Below the pieces are notes generated by a model that was not told where the DNA came from, did not search any database, and saw nothing but the letters and a program-made list of their open reading frames with translations. Both the position numbers and the translations under genes were made by a program. Shown here piece by piece: positions 1-9,664 of a DNA stretch of 64,000 nucleotides. This DNA comes from Spirosoma panaciterrae DSM 21099 (lineage in GTDB: Bacteria; Bacteroidota; Bacteroidia; Cytophagales; Spirosomataceae), in the NCBI RefSeq assembly GCF_000374025.1, contig NZ_KB893187.1:1-64000 (forward strand), read 5' to 3'. How positions within the stretch are numbered: position 1 is the stretch's first letter; each line of letters starts with the position of its first letter.

Positions 1-236
1 CCTGGTTTAGTTTTTAGTCCTTGGAGTCCATCGGTTTTAAAGCGTTTCAGCCAACTGTTCACACTTACATGGCACATACCCACAATCTGGGCAACATCTT
101 TCGATTTACGGCCAGCCGCTTTGAGCAGGATGGCTTGGCAGCGCATCCGAAAGCTATGGCTGTTGTTAGTTTTCAGTTCACGTTCTAACTCGATCCGTTG
201 GGTATCGGTTAGACCCGGGGTGTTTACTCGGCCCAT
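1..236 (-). CDS. IS630-type transposase, N-terminal part (cut by window edge)
   Basis: The minus strand reads from an ATG at 234-236 without a stop to the window edge, giving 78 residues. The peptide begins MGRVNTPGLTDTQRIELERE and continues with a helix-turn-helix (residues about 30-70: FRMRCQAILLKAAGRKSKD, then VAQIVGMCHVSVNSWLKRF). This is the pattern of the N-terminal DNA-binding domain of IS630-family transposases and related HTH proteins. The DDE catalytic domain would lie to the left, outside the window, so neither activity nor insertion-sequence ends can be judged. It is the only mobile-element gene seen here and is transcribed away from the glycosidase at 458. Confidence 0.7.
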   Translation of the reverse strand, partial: MGRVNTPGLTDTQRIELERELKTNNSHSFRMRCQAILLKAAGRKSKDVAQIVGMCHVSVNSWLKRFKTDGLQGLKTKP

Positions 237-457
237 GAGGGCAAGTTAGAAAATAATGCAAACTATTTTTCGCAGACTACTTAAATAGTGAATGTTTGAT
301 TTTGTGGTAATAACAAAGAGGTTATTTTGGGGTTGATATATGAAAAATATATCGTATTTTAGCGGTTTGTCATTTCGTTAAGCTTACGTCCTGACCATCA
401 ACTTGTTCAATTTATTAAATCCTCCCGTAATACGTTAAATAAAATCAACCTTCCCAC
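237..457. other. Intergenic region between transposase and glycosidase
   Basis: AT-rich gap of 221 bases that should hold divergent promoters. Two short hairpins are visible: AATAAC/GTTATT at 309-314 and 321-326, and a perfect GATATAT/ATATATC stem with a GAAAA loop at 335-353. No insertion-sequence terminal repeat can be assigned because the other end of the element is outside the window. Confidence 0.4.
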
Positions 458-3400
458 ATGAAAAAAACTCTACTTCTCGTCTGTCTATCTCTGTTAACGG
501 TAACAACAGCGGTGCTTTCAAGACCCGGAGGCATCACGTCTTTTTTAAGCCGCACATTCGATGCATACAGCTATCTTCTCTTCAATCGTCAGGTGAGCGA
601 AGTCGCTCTGCCGGGGCACGTTGAAGCAGAAAATTACAGTGCCATGCAGGGAGTCCAGCCCGAAGCGACCTCCGATGAGGGCGGTGGACAGAATATTGGT
701 AATATGGACGATGGCGACTGGATGGACTATCCGGTGAGCGTTCCGCAAACAGGCGTATATTCTTTTCGATTCCGGGTGGCTAATGGTTGGGTCGACGATG
801 CGAAGTTCGAACTCCGCAAAGCCGATGGTACCGTACTGAAGTCAGTGAATGTACCCCGTACGGGCGGGCTGCAAAGCTGGCAAACTATTGGGGCTACAGT
901 ACACCTGACGGCAGGGAGCCAGACATTGCGGGTGTACATTGTACGGGGGAGTTGGAATTTCAACTGGTTCGAAGCCTCCGCAAGCCGGAATTTACCGGGT
1001 AAAATTGAAGCCGAAACGTTTGATGTGGCCAGTGACGTACGGCCCGAACCAACCTCTGATGAAGGGGGTGGGCAGAATCTGGGCTATATCGACGACGGCG
1101 ACTGGATGGATTATAACGTCAATGTAGCGTCGGCAGGGGAGTACACGTTCCAGTTTCGGGTAGCCAACAGCTATGGAAATGGCGTAATTTTTATTAAAAC
1201 CGAAGATGGCACTACGCTTGGAAGCGTGAATGTACCACGGACCTATGGCTGGCAGAATTGGGTAACCATCAGTACGACTGTTAATTTATCAGCAGGAAGT
1301 CAGGTGATACGCATTTACACAAATCCGGGGACCTGGAATTTCAACTGGTTCAATGTCATTCGAAACGGGAACTCGATTCCTGGTCATCTGGAAGCTGAAG
1401 ATTATACCGCCATGCAGGGCGTTCAGACCGAGACGACGGCCGATGCTACAGGAGCATTAAACGTTAGTAGTATTGATGATGGCGACTGGATGGACTATGC
1501 GGTGAGTGTGGATCATGACGGTGTGTATTCGTTCCGATTCCGGGTGGCCAATGGCTGGGGCGATGGCGCCAAATTTGAACTTCGCAAGGCCGATGGTACG
1601 GTACTGAAATCGGTGGATGTACCCCGTACGGGTGGATTGCAAAGCTGGCAAACCCTTGGCGCTACGGTTCGTCTGACGGCGGGTAGCCAAACGCTTCGGT
1701 TGTATGTTGTGAAAGGCAACTGGAATCTGAACTGGTTCGAAGCGTCGGGAAGTCGGAACCTGCCTGCAAAGATTGAAGCCGAAAGTTTTGATGTCGCTAC
1801 CGATGTGCGGCCCGAAACTACCTCCGACGATGGCGGTGGGCAGAATCTGGGTTATATCGACGATGGCGACTGGATGGACTATAATGTTAATGTGCCGTCG
1901 GCTGGGGTCTACACGTTCCAGTTTCGGGTGGCCAATAGCTACGGAAATGGCGTAATTTTTATTAAGTCGGAAGACGGAACCACACTCGGTAGTGTTGACG
2001 TGCCCCGTACGGGTGGCTGGCAAAACTGGATGACCATCAGCACCACCGCAACTTTGTCGGCAGGAAGTCAGGTGGTACGCATCTATACGAATCCGGGTAC
2101 CTGGAATTTTAACTGGTTCAATGTAATCCAGGGAGGGACGGTAACAAACCCGGCCGTCATAACCTTTTCGGCCTTACCCAACAAAGCCGTTGGTGATCCC
2201 GATTTCAACCTGACCGCAACGAGTACCAATACCGAAACACCCATCACCTTTACGTCGTCTAATCCGTCTGTTGTGGCGGTGTCGAATGCCGGCGGAGTAT
2301 GGAAAGCGTCGGTTGCCGGTGCCGGTACCGCCGTTATAACGGCCTCACAAACTGCGTCGGCTTCGTTCCAGGCGGCTGCTAATGTGACCCAGACCATTAC
2401 CGTAACCGCTCCGACAGTCACGCTGGGTCAGAAAATACCCATCGATCCGAAGCGGTGGTATCAGCTCAATAACGTGAGTAATGGTCTTGATGGCTTGTTC
2501 GATGGCATTACCGATGTAAACGTAGAAACGGGGTGGGGCAAGGTTCTGGCCAATTATGATGCCTACTACCCGCTTCTGCCAGGTGAGTCGATGACCATCC
2601 AGGGTATAAAATTCTTCGATTTTACGGGGGTCTTTACCGATAACCCAATGACGGTGTCGATCATTACCGATCAGTGGCAGCGGATTCCTATCGCTACCTT
2701 CACAGGCGATCAATACGCAGCCTGGGTGGGGCCTTATCCCGATCGGACAACCTCCGGCGATGCGAAATTCAAGCTCGACGTGCCGGTAAGCAATGCCCGT
2801 TATCTGGTCATCAATACCTATGGGGCTTTCCCCACAGAAATGGAAGTATATGGGGCCTACACGCCATCGACCCAAACTCAGACACCCGCACCTGTCAAAG
2901 CTGTGAAGCTAAAAGATATGCTGGGTGTAAATGCCTACGAATGGAATTTTGAGGATGGCAACTCACCCTGGCAGATCAACGAAGCGAAAATGAACGTGGT
3001 GAAAAGCTTTACGGGCATTCGCCATTATATGGACTGGAATAAGCTGGAATCTAACCAGGGCGACTATTCATACAACCCAACGCTGAGCGGAGGCTGGAAC
3101 TATGATGCCATCTACGAACGCTGTAAGGCGGAAGGGATAGAGGTTCTGGCCTGCCTGAAAACTTTGCCCGACTGGATGGTGAATACGTATCCCAGCGACC
3201 AGCGCGATGCTGAAAATGTGCCGGTTCGGTATGGCAAAGATTTCACGGACCCGAATTCGTACATCGAGCAGGCGAAGGTTGGCTTTCAGTACATGGCCCG
3301 GTATGGCAGCAACCCGAACGTTAACCCCGCTTTGCTGAGTGTCAATACAACCCCACGCTGGACGGGTGATACGCCCAATAGCCTCAAAATTGGTCTTGGG

Positions 3401-4687
3401 CTGATCAAATACATCGAATGCGACAACGAGCGTGACAAGTGGTGGAAAGGCCGGAAAGCCTATCAGACGGCTCGTGAATATGCTGCCAACCTGTCGGCGT
3501 TCTATGATGGACATAAAAACACCATGGGGCCCGGTGTTGGGGTAAAAAATGCTGACCCATCGGTGAAGGTAGTGATTGGGGGGCTGGCCTCAGCTTCGGC
3601 CGGTTCCGATTACGTAAAAGGTATGATCGACTGGTGCAAGCAGTACCGGGGCTACAATCCAGATGGTACCGTTAACCTGTGCTGGGACATCATCAACTAC
3701 CACATGTATGCCGATAATACATCCTCGTCGCAGAGTGGCAACTCGACGCGGGGAGCGGCTCCTGAAGTAGCACCGATCAATAAAATCGCTCAGGACTTCC
3801 GGAAAACAGCACATTTGCAATCGTATGATATGCCCGTCTGGATAACCGAGGCTGGTTATGATGTAAACCAGGGAAGCCCGCTCCGTGCGATTCCGATCGG
3901 TACCAAGTCGGCGCTCGAAACGCAGGGAGACTGGATTTTACGGACGGCGTTGCTCTATGCCCGCGAAGGCATCGAGAAGCTGTTCTTCTATCAGCTCTAC
4001 GACGACAACGGATCAGGGGGCATGTTCGGCACGTCGGGGCTGGCGAATGGCGATAACCTGACCCGTCGGCCTGCCGCCGATTATCTGTATCAGACCAAAA
4101 AGCTATTTGGCGAATACACCTACAAGGAAACACTTGCCCGTGATCCATTTGTTGATCGGTACGAGAAAGATGGGAAATCGGCCTATGTGCTGGTTGTGCC
4201 CGACGAAATTGGCCGTACGGCAACCTATACGCTGGATTTAGGGTCGGCTACTCAGGCGCAGATTTATCGGCCAAAAGTGGGCGTTAACGACATGGAGTTA
4301 CAAACGGTAAGTACGAATCAGGGCAAACTCCAACTGACCGTAACCGAAACCCCAATGTTTGTAATGGCCGGTACAGCGGCTCCTAATGCACGGGTAGCTG
4401 CCAGCCTGAACACGGAAGAAAAAAGCCTGGCCGAATCGATCCGTGTTTACCCCAATCCGACGGCAAGTTATGTGAGCATCGATGTTGAACGCATCAGCAA
4501 CTCCCCCCTCGATGTGACATTGTTTGATGCTGGCCAGGGCCGGGTTCATCAGACGACTCAAATCCATAAAACGGGCGACCGATTCTCCGAAAAATTAGAC
4601 CTGACCCAACTGGCGGTTGGGGTATATATTCTGGAAGTGAAGCAGGATGGCGAACGCGTTCAGCATAAGGTATTGCGCGTGCAATAG
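458..4687 (+). CDS. Secreted multidomain glycoside hydrolase with four CBM6 modules and T9SS sorting domain
   Basis: 1409 residues. An N-terminal signal peptide (about 1-22) is followed by four family 6 carbohydrate-binding modules (about 50-176, 178-305, 306-432, 434-560), each with the DDGDWMDY motif and an N-terminal EAE. Then come an Ig-like domain (about 565-650), a discoidin-like region (about 655-810) and a TIM-barrel-type hydrolase domain (about 825-1300). Candidate catalytic acids are the NE pair at 990-991 (context IECDNERDKWW) and E1131 (context WITEAGYD), as expected for clan GH-A; a GH39- or GH5-like family is possible. The last 85 residues (from RVYPNPTASYVSID) form a type A T9SS sorting domain, so the enzyme should be exported and anchored or released at the cell surface. 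Modules 1 and 3 are near copies, as are 2 and 4. The polysaccharide substrate is unknown. Confidence 0.9.
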   Translation: MKKTLLLVCLSLLTVTTAVLSRPGGITSFLSRTFDAYSYLLFNRQVSEVALPGHVEAENYSAMQGVQPEATSDEGGGQNIGNMDDGDWMDYPVSVPQTGVYSFRFRVANGWVDDAKFELRKADGTVLKSVNVPRTGGLQSWQTIGATVHLTAGSQTLRVYIVRGSWNFNWFEASASRNLPGKIEAETFDVASDVRPEPTSDEGGGQNLGYIDDGDWMDYNVNVASAGEYTFQFRVANSYGNGVIFIKTEDGTTLGSVNVPRTYGWQNWVTISTTVNLSAGSQVIRIYTNPGTWNFNWFNVIRNGNSIPGHLEAEDYTAMQGVQTETTADATGALNVSSIDDGDWMDYAVSVDHDGVYSFRFRVANGWGDGAKFELRKADGTVLKSVDVPRTGGLQSWQTLGATVRLTAGSQTLRLYVVKGNWNLNWFEASGSRNLPAKIEAESFDVATDVRPETTSDDGGGQNLGYIDDGDWMDYNVNVPSAGVYTFQFRVANSYGNGVIFIKSEDGTTLGSVDVPRTGGWQNWMTISTTATLSAGSQVVRIYTNPGTWNFNWFNVIQGGTVTNPAVITFSALPNKAVGDPDFNLTATSTNTETPITFTSSNPSVVAVSNAGGVWKASVAGAGTAVITASQTASASFQAAANVTQTITVTAPTVTLGQKIPIDPKRWYQLNNVSNGLDGLFDGITDVNVETGWGKVLANYDAYYPLLPGESMTIQGIKFFDFTGVFTDNPMTVSIITDQWQRIPIATFTGDQYAAWVGPYPDRTTSGDAKFKLDVPVSNARYLVINTYGAFPTEMEVYGAYTPSTQTQTPAPVKAVKLKDMLGVNAYEWNFEDGNSPWQINEAKMNVVKSFTGIRHYMDWNKLESNQGDYSYNPTLSGGWNYDAIYERCKAEGIEVLACLKTLPDWMVNTYPSDQRDAENVPVRYGKDFTDPNSYIEQAKVGFQYMARYGSNPNVNPALLSVNTTPRWTGDTPNSLKIGLGLIKYIECDNERDKWWKGRKAYQTAREYAANLSAFYDGHKNTMGPGVGVKNADPSVKVVIGGLASASAGSDYVKGMIDWCKQYRGYNPDGTVNLCWDIINYHMYADNTSSSQSGNSTRGAAPEVAPINKIAQDFRKTAHLQSYDMPVWITEAGYDVNQGSPLRAIPIGTKSALETQGDWILRTALLYAREGIEKLFFYQLYDDNGSGGMFGTSGLANGDNLTRRPAADYLYQTKKLFGEYTYKETLARDPFVDRYEKDGKSAYVLVVPDEIGRTATYTLDLGSATQAQIYRPKVGVNDMELQTVSTNQGKLQLTVTETPMFVMAGTAAPNARVAASLNTEEKSLAESIRVYPNPTASYVSIDVERISNSPLDVTLFDAGQGRVHQTTQIHKTGDRFSEKLDLTQLAVGVYILEVKQDGERVQHKVLRVQ

Positions 4688-4714
4688 TCCTGTATTACTG
4701 TAAGTATTTTTACG

Positions 4715-4762
4715 ACGCTGGATTTGGTCAGACGGCTCTGTCTGCTGGCTAAAATCCAGCGT
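4715..4762 (+). terminator. Two-tier hairpin terminator after the glycosidase
   Basis: An 11-bp perfect stem ACGCTGGATTT (4715-4725) pairs with AAATCCAGCGT (4752-4762), and a second perfect stem CAGAC/GTCTG (4729-4733, 4740-4744) sits inside the loop. A TTATTTATATAAAA tract follows. It begins 27 bases after the glycosidase stop. Confidence 0.7.
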
Positions 4763-5040
4763 TATTTATATAAAATAACCTCATTTGTATGATTTTTAGT
4801 ATGTAAAAATACTTAAAGTGAAAACTAATAATGATAAGTTTCCTTGTGATGTGAGAGGTATGTTAAAATAAGTTATTTTAGTGATTAGCTTTTGCCATTG
4901 ATTATACTGTCGATGGCAAAAAGGTTGCTGAATTATTTGGTAAGTTACTAGAGTGCAATAGTTATTCATTTACATTTTCTTGAATTGCCAATCTCTTTAC
5001 GGCTTTAAAACGACTTTCAACCATCCTCATTTAACCCTGT
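4763..5040. other. AT-rich intergenic region upstream of the terpenoid-type cluster
   Basis: Together with the terminator this forms a 353-base gap. It is strongly AT-rich, holds no convincing ORF, and is the likely promoter region for the plus-strand cluster from 5041. I could not pick out a confident promoter box. Confidence 0.4.
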
Positions 5041-7335
5041 ATGGTTTCGCCTAAAACGTCTCACTCTGACAAAACAATCTCTACTACCGCTCCTGAATTA
5101 GCTTCACATCTGTATCCGACTGACTGGCCCGCGTTAGGACCGATCGATTTACAAATCCATGACTGCCCGCATGCATCCTCAACCATCGAATGGTGGTATG
5201 TGAATAGCCATTTAACCCTGGCCGATCATCGGCAATGTTCGCTGTTCGCTTCGTTCTTCCGCATGGCTATTGGCCGGGATGAACAAACCCAGCAGTATCA
5301 CTACGCGCATTCGCTGACCTGGGCAATTAGTGATGTCAGTACGCAACAGTATTACACGGACTCGCTGGTTGATCCGGTTGCTCCTAAAATTGGGTTAAAC
5401 ACCATCGACAAAGGCGAGGATACGACCGATCCGTTGTTGCAGCGGGCTCTGCGGGAAGTGCTGGTGAAAGGTAATGTGCCTTTACCAGATCGGCTCCTCA
5501 GCAAAGAAGCGCAGGTGAGTGAAGAGCGTCTGTTTCTCGATTATGATGGCAACCAGTTTGAGAAGCAGGCAGATGGAAGCTATTTGTTGACCCTCTTACG
5601 GGCTGATAAAGAAGTCGGGGCAACCTTGACCTTTCATCCGCAAACGGCTCCCGTTCGGCATGGCGACGATGGGGTAGTGCGGGGTACGGCCGGGGAGGAT
5701 ATGTTCTACTATTTTATGCCGAATTGCCGTGTAGACGGTTCCCTGCAGATTGAGGGGCAGACCATTGAGGTGGCTAGTGCCAGTGGCTGGTACGATCACG
5801 AATTTGGCAAACCGACCAACGATGCCCCCGAAGCGAAAATTGAACATAAAATTGCCTGGAACTGGATTTCGGTTCAGCTCGTCAACGGATACCAGATCAG
5901 TGCCTATGATTTGTTTGATAACAATGCCGACGGAGCCGGATGTGGGCGCTGGATTGTATTGATTGATCCACAGGGGAAGGCCCGCCAGTACGATGACTTT
6001 ATCTTCCAGCCGTTGAAAAGCTGGACCAGTTCCCGAACCTTTACCGATTACCCGACTTCGTGGCAGTTGACCATTCCAGAAGCCAAGATCAGCCTGTTTG
6101 CCGAGGCTGCTTTTCCGGCTCAGGAGTTCAACACCATTATTTCCAAGCGGGCATTCTGGGAGGGGCGGGTTTCGATCAACGGCTCGTTTGCCGGTGAACC
6201 GATTGTAGGAACAGGCTACGTGGAACGAAGTGGGTTTGGGCTGAAAGAAAAGCTGACCGACTTTTTTAAAGCCGTTACGAAACAAACCCGAAAATCAATC
6301 GAAGCCCTGTTGCCGCTGTCACCTACCGATGAGCAACTGAAAAGGATGGTGGCAGGTAGTGGAAATCCGCACTTCATTGATGGGCTCGATCCGGTACAAT
6401 ATAGCCGGGTATTGCTGAAGCCCATCCGGGAAATGATCGATCGGGGTGGGAAATCCTGGCGATCCTATGCTGCGCTGGCTTGCCTGGATCTGGTAGGCGG
6501 AAATTCGCAGCAATACATGAACTGGCTGGCCTGGCCCGAATTGCTGCATACGGGGTCACTCATTGTCGACGATGTTCAGGATGAGTCAGTTATTCGACGG
6601 GGTGGTCCATCGTGCCATATGCTCTATGGACAGGCTACGGCCATCAACGCGGGCAATGCCTGTTACTTTCTGGGCGAGTTGCTGGTCGATTCCTCCCTGT
6701 CCGATGCCAAGAAGCTTAAACTGTATACCCTGTATTTCGAAACCATGCGGGCGGCTCACGCGGGTCAGGCCATCGACATTGATGGATTTGAAGCCCTCAT
6801 GCCCGAAGTGGTCGGCTATGGACGGGGCGCCTTGCTGGAAGAGCGCATTTTAGCCGTGCATCGGTTGAAGTCGGCTGCTCCGGTGAGCTCGCTGGCGCAG
6901 TTAGGAGCCATCATGGGCGATGGTACATCCGAACAGGCGAGGGTGTTGGGCCAGTTTTTTGAATCGATGGGGCTGGCCTTCCAGATTATTGACGATGTGT
7001 TGAATCTGAGAGGGTTTGAGAATAATCTGAAGAGTCGGGGCGAAGACATTACCTGTGGCAAAATCACGTTACCCGTCGCCAAAGCCTTAGGTACACTGGG
7101 TTGGCCTGCCCGTCGCGATTTGTGGGAAACCATCCGTCAGAAACCCACCGATCCTGACATCATTGGGCAGGTGATTGATACACTGGAAGCCTGCGGGGCC
7201 ATCGAAGCCTGTAAGCAGCAGGCCGAAAGTCTGGTTGAGGAGGCCTGGCAAACACTGGACAACCTCTTCCCGGATTCAGATGTGAAAATCAGACTGAGAG
7301 CGTTTAGCTGGTACGTGCTGGAGCGTCATTATTAA
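5041..7335 (+). CDS. Fusion of CrtC/AttH-like lipocalin domain with polyprenyl diphosphate synthase
   Basis: 764 residues with no signal peptide, so probably cytoplasmic. The N-terminal half (about 15-400) resembles CrtC-like hydroxyneurosporene synthase/AttH proteins: EWWYVN at 50-55, GWYDHEFG at 249-256, and a late GTGYVERSGFG. The C-terminal half (about 455-764) is a trans-isoprenyl diphosphate synthase. Its first Asp-rich motif is DDVQD at 510-514, followed by ESVIRRGGP; the second is DDVLN at 651-655, followed by GEDITCGKITLPVAKAL. That half should condense isopentenyl diphosphate with an allylic primer; product chain length cannot be read from sequence. CrtC relatives hydrate carotenoid end groups, and the same lipocalin fold includes pericyclases such as Fsa2/CghA, so the N-terminal part may hydrate or cyclise the prenyl product (inference). 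It leads a cluster with two P450s and a glycosyltransferase; no separate terpene cyclase is present. Confidence 0.85.
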   Translation: MVSPKTSHSDKTISTTAPELASHLYPTDWPALGPIDLQIHDCPHASSTIEWWYVNSHLTLADHRQCSLFASFFRMAIGRDEQTQQYHYAHSLTWAISDVSTQQYYTDSLVDPVAPKIGLNTIDKGEDTTDPLLQRALREVLVKGNVPLPDRLLSKEAQVSEERLFLDYDGNQFEKQADGSYLLTLLRADKEVGATLTFHPQTAPVRHGDDGVVRGTAGEDMFYYFMPNCRVDGSLQIEGQTIEVASASGWYDHEFGKPTNDAPEAKIEHKIAWNWISVQLVNGYQISAYDLFDNNADGAGCGRWIVLIDPQGKARQYDDFIFQPLKSWTSSRTFTDYPTSWQLTIPEAKISLFAEAAFPAQEFNTIISKRAFWEGRVSINGSFAGEPIVGTGYVERSGFGLKEKLTDFFKAVTKQTRKSIEALLPLSPTDEQLKRMVAGSGNPHFIDGLDPVQYSRVLLKPIREMIDRGGKSWRSYAALACLDLVGGNSQQYMNWLAWPELLHTGSLIVDDVQDESVIRRGGPSCHMLYGQATAINAGNACYFLGELLVDSSLSDAKKLKLYTLYFETMRAAHAGQAIDIDGFEALMPEVVGYGRGALLEERILAVHRLKSAAPVSSLAQLGAIMGDGTSEQARVLGQFFESMGLAFQIIDDVLNLRGFENNLKSRGEDITCGKITLPVAKALGTLGWPARRDLWETIRQKPTDPDIIGQVIDTLEACGAIEACKQQAESLVEEAWQTLDNLFPDSDVKIRLRAFSWYVLERHY

Positions 7336-7359
7336 TCCCTTATTTCATCGTCCAACGTC

Positions 7360-9654
7360 GTGTCAACACTACTGGGTTTTGTTGAGCTACCGGCTCCTGA
7401 GCTGGTCTGGGGTGTGTTTGGCCGTGGGTTAGGTTTTGTGTTTTTTGTTGCCATCAGTCAGTTATACCATCAGGTACTGCCCTTGGCTGGCCGTCGGGGT
7501 ATCTCACCGATCGAGCAGAAATTAGCCCATATCCAGCAGGATTATCCCGGCTGGCGGCATTGGTTGTATTTTCCATCGCTGCTATGGATTAGCTGTAGCG
7601 ATCGATTCATGCGGGGGTTGATTGGGCTGGGGGCGGCTGCGGCTTTGCTGGTCGTGTATGGCGGCCCTATGGCCGGACCAGCCTTACTGATTTGCTGGCT
7701 CATCTACCTTTCATTCGATCAGGCGCTGGGCTTCACGTATCCCTGGGATTGCCTGTTGCTGGAAGCGGGATTTCTGGGCCTGTTTCTACCCAGTCTGCCG
7801 ACCCTGCCAACCGTGGCAGCAACCAGTTTACCCTTGCCTTTTGTGGCCTGGTCGTATCGCTGGTTATTTTTCCGGGTGCTATTTGGGTTTGGTAAGTATA
7901 AATTCATAGGCGGCAGTTTACGGGACCGGGGGTATTTTCATAACTTTCTGATTAATATCCCCTTACCTGCTTACCTGGGCTGGTACATGTACCGATTGCC
8001 GAAATGGGTGTTTCAGGTAGTGGTACTGGTCGTGTTTACAACCGAAATCGTACTGCCGTTCGGGGTTTTCATTTCCGGCGATATCCGGCTGGTAGTCGCT
8101 CTGTTTACGGCCTGTCTTATGGTGGGTATTCAGTTGGTGAGCAATTTTGGCTTCTTCAATCTGCTGACGACGGTACTCTGTTTAACCCTGCTGGATACCC
8201 AGTCGTCGATCTGGAATACCACATGGGGCATGATAACGGGCAACCTGGCTACGCATGGGGTGCTGGTGATGCTGGCCATAGGGGGATTGATCAATTTGCC
8301 GTTCAACAGTTGGTGTACCCACACCTGGATGCACTGGCCGGTATTCATTCGAATTCAGGTTCCGATTGTTCAGGCGGTATTGCGCTTTTATCGGATACTG
8401 AACCGCTTTCGGGTGGTGCATGCCTACGGTGTTTTTCCGCCGACCAGTAGTCCACCCATTCGATGGGTCCCCGTTATTGAAGGCACGCAGGACGGGCATA
8501 CCTGGCATCCGTATACCTATCGGTATATGACTACGACCGAAACAAGTCCACCCCGGTATGTAGCTCCGTATCATCCCCGGCTCGATCATGGTATTTTCTA
8601 CGAATCTTTTGGTTCGAACGATGCCAACTTTGGGTGGTCGACCCTAGGGTGTGGTAACCCATACGATTTCTCGCCAGTGAGTGGGGTACAATTGCTGGTG
8701 CAACGGTTATTGGAGGATGAGCCGATGGTACGGACTCTGTTTCGGGAATGTCCTTTTCCGGTAGGAGCGCCCCCAGCGGCCGTACGAATTACGTTTTATC
8801 GGTTTCAGCCAACTACACTGGCCGAGCGACGGGAAACGGGGCGCTGGTGGACCCGTACATTTGCCGGAACTCACCAGCCTCCAACCAGACGGGATGATCG
8901 AATCTGGAAGCAACGGTATCTGCCTCCGGAATTGTTTCACCCCGATGCGATCCACTGGAAACGCCGGGCCCCGCGTATTCAGACCTTGCAGACCTGTGTA
9001 CAACAGGCCCAGGCCGATGAGATCTGGACGCACATAGCAGCTGATTTGCAAACCAGTCTGGCTGATTTCTGGAACGATTTTATACCACTGGCCAATGAAA
9101 GCCGTTTGGACTGGGCCACGATGCCCCAAACGGTAGCGCACTTGCGAACTCGGTACACCTGGCAGGAACTACTTGAATTTCAACAGATACTCAGTCGACT
9201 CAGCATAGCCTTGCTCACCAAGCTTGAACCGCATTTTCTTGGAACAGCGAAACCCCGGCTTGTGGTAAGCGAATATTTCCAGCTTTGCCTGTTTACGCAC
9301 GATCTGATCGGGCAGGGGCAGGGTGTTTATACAGACGTGTTCAATAATCCCGCTAAAGCGGTCCAGTACCTTGAATCGTTTGAGCCGGAGCGGAGCTTTT
9401 ATTATCTGGGGCTGTTCTGGTTCGATACCCTTGTTTTTCAGGCCCGTAAGTTTCGTCTGTTTTTGAAAATTTCGGTTGCTCAGTCGGGCAATGGCTTGCC
9501 GGGTTTTTTAGAATTGATTCCGTTTATGAGCCAGCAGTTTACCGACATTGGTGAAGAAAACCTGCCTGAACTTCAGCGAAATCCGAAAAATGGCGACTGG
9601 CTAATTACCGAAAAACAGTCGGAGCGCACTACTGAATTGGCCTTTAATCGGTGA
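7360..9654 (+). CDS. Lipase maturation factor (LMF1)-like multi-pass membrane protein
   Basis: 764 residues with a GTG start 24 bases after the fusion gene. The first 340 residues contain about nine hydrophobic segments and LMF1-type motifs: YPWDCLLLEAGFLGLF near 130, FGFGKYKFIGGSLRDRGYF near 180, and INLPFNSWCTHTWMHWPV near 310. The second half is soluble and less familiar; one stretch resembles the LMF1 C-terminal domain and the last 200 residues are mostly helical. LMF1 proteins help fold secreted lipases in the ER; the role of bacterial members is not settled. No lipase lies nearby, so a role in handling a membrane-bound prenyl lipid is a reasonable guess. It is tightly linked to the prenyl synthase and the P450 genes. 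Confidence 0.7.
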   Translation: MSTLLGFVELPAPELVWGVFGRGLGFVFFVAISQLYHQVLPLAGRRGISPIEQKLAHIQQDYPGWRHWLYFPSLLWISCSDRFMRGLIGLGAAAALLVVYGGPMAGPALLICWLIYLSFDQALGFTYPWDCLLLEAGFLGLFLPSLPTLPTVAATSLPLPFVAWSYRWLFFRVLFGFGKYKFIGGSLRDRGYFHNFLINIPLPAYLGWYMYRLPKWVFQVVVLVVFTTEIVLPFGVFISGDIRLVVALFTACLMVGIQLVSNFGFFNLLTTVLCLTLLDTQSSIWNTTWGMITGNLATHGVLVMLAIGGLINLPFNSWCTHTWMHWPVFIRIQVPIVQAVLRFYRILNRFRVVHAYGVFPPTSSPPIRWVPVIEGTQDGHTWHPYTYRYMTTTETSPPRYVAPYHPRLDHGIFYESFGSNDANFGWSTLGCGNPYDFSPVSGVQLLVQRLLEDEPMVRTLFRECPFPVGAPPAAVRITFYRFQPTTLAERRETGRWWTRTFAGTHQPPTRRDDRIWKQRYLPPELFHPDAIHWKRRAPRIQTLQTCVQQAQADEIWTHIAADLQTSLADFWNDFIPLANESRLDWATMPQTVAHLRTRYTWQELLEFQQILSRLSIALLTKLEPHFLGTAKPRLVVSEYFQLCLFTHDLIGQGQGVYTDVFNNPAKAVQYLESFEPERSFYYLGLFWFDTLVFQARKFRLFLKISVAQSGNGLPGFLELIPFMSQQFTDIGEENLPELQRNPKNGDWLITEKQSERTTELAFNR

Positions 9655-9664
9655 CGTATTGACA

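Noticed and set aside
1457-2023. Minus-strand open frame of 188 codons inside the glycosidase
   Set aside because: It is the antisense shadow of the CBM6 modules and has no domain of its own.
608-2140. Repeats as a CRISPR array
   Set aside because: The repeats are in-frame protein modules of about 380 bases each, not short repeats with unique spacers.
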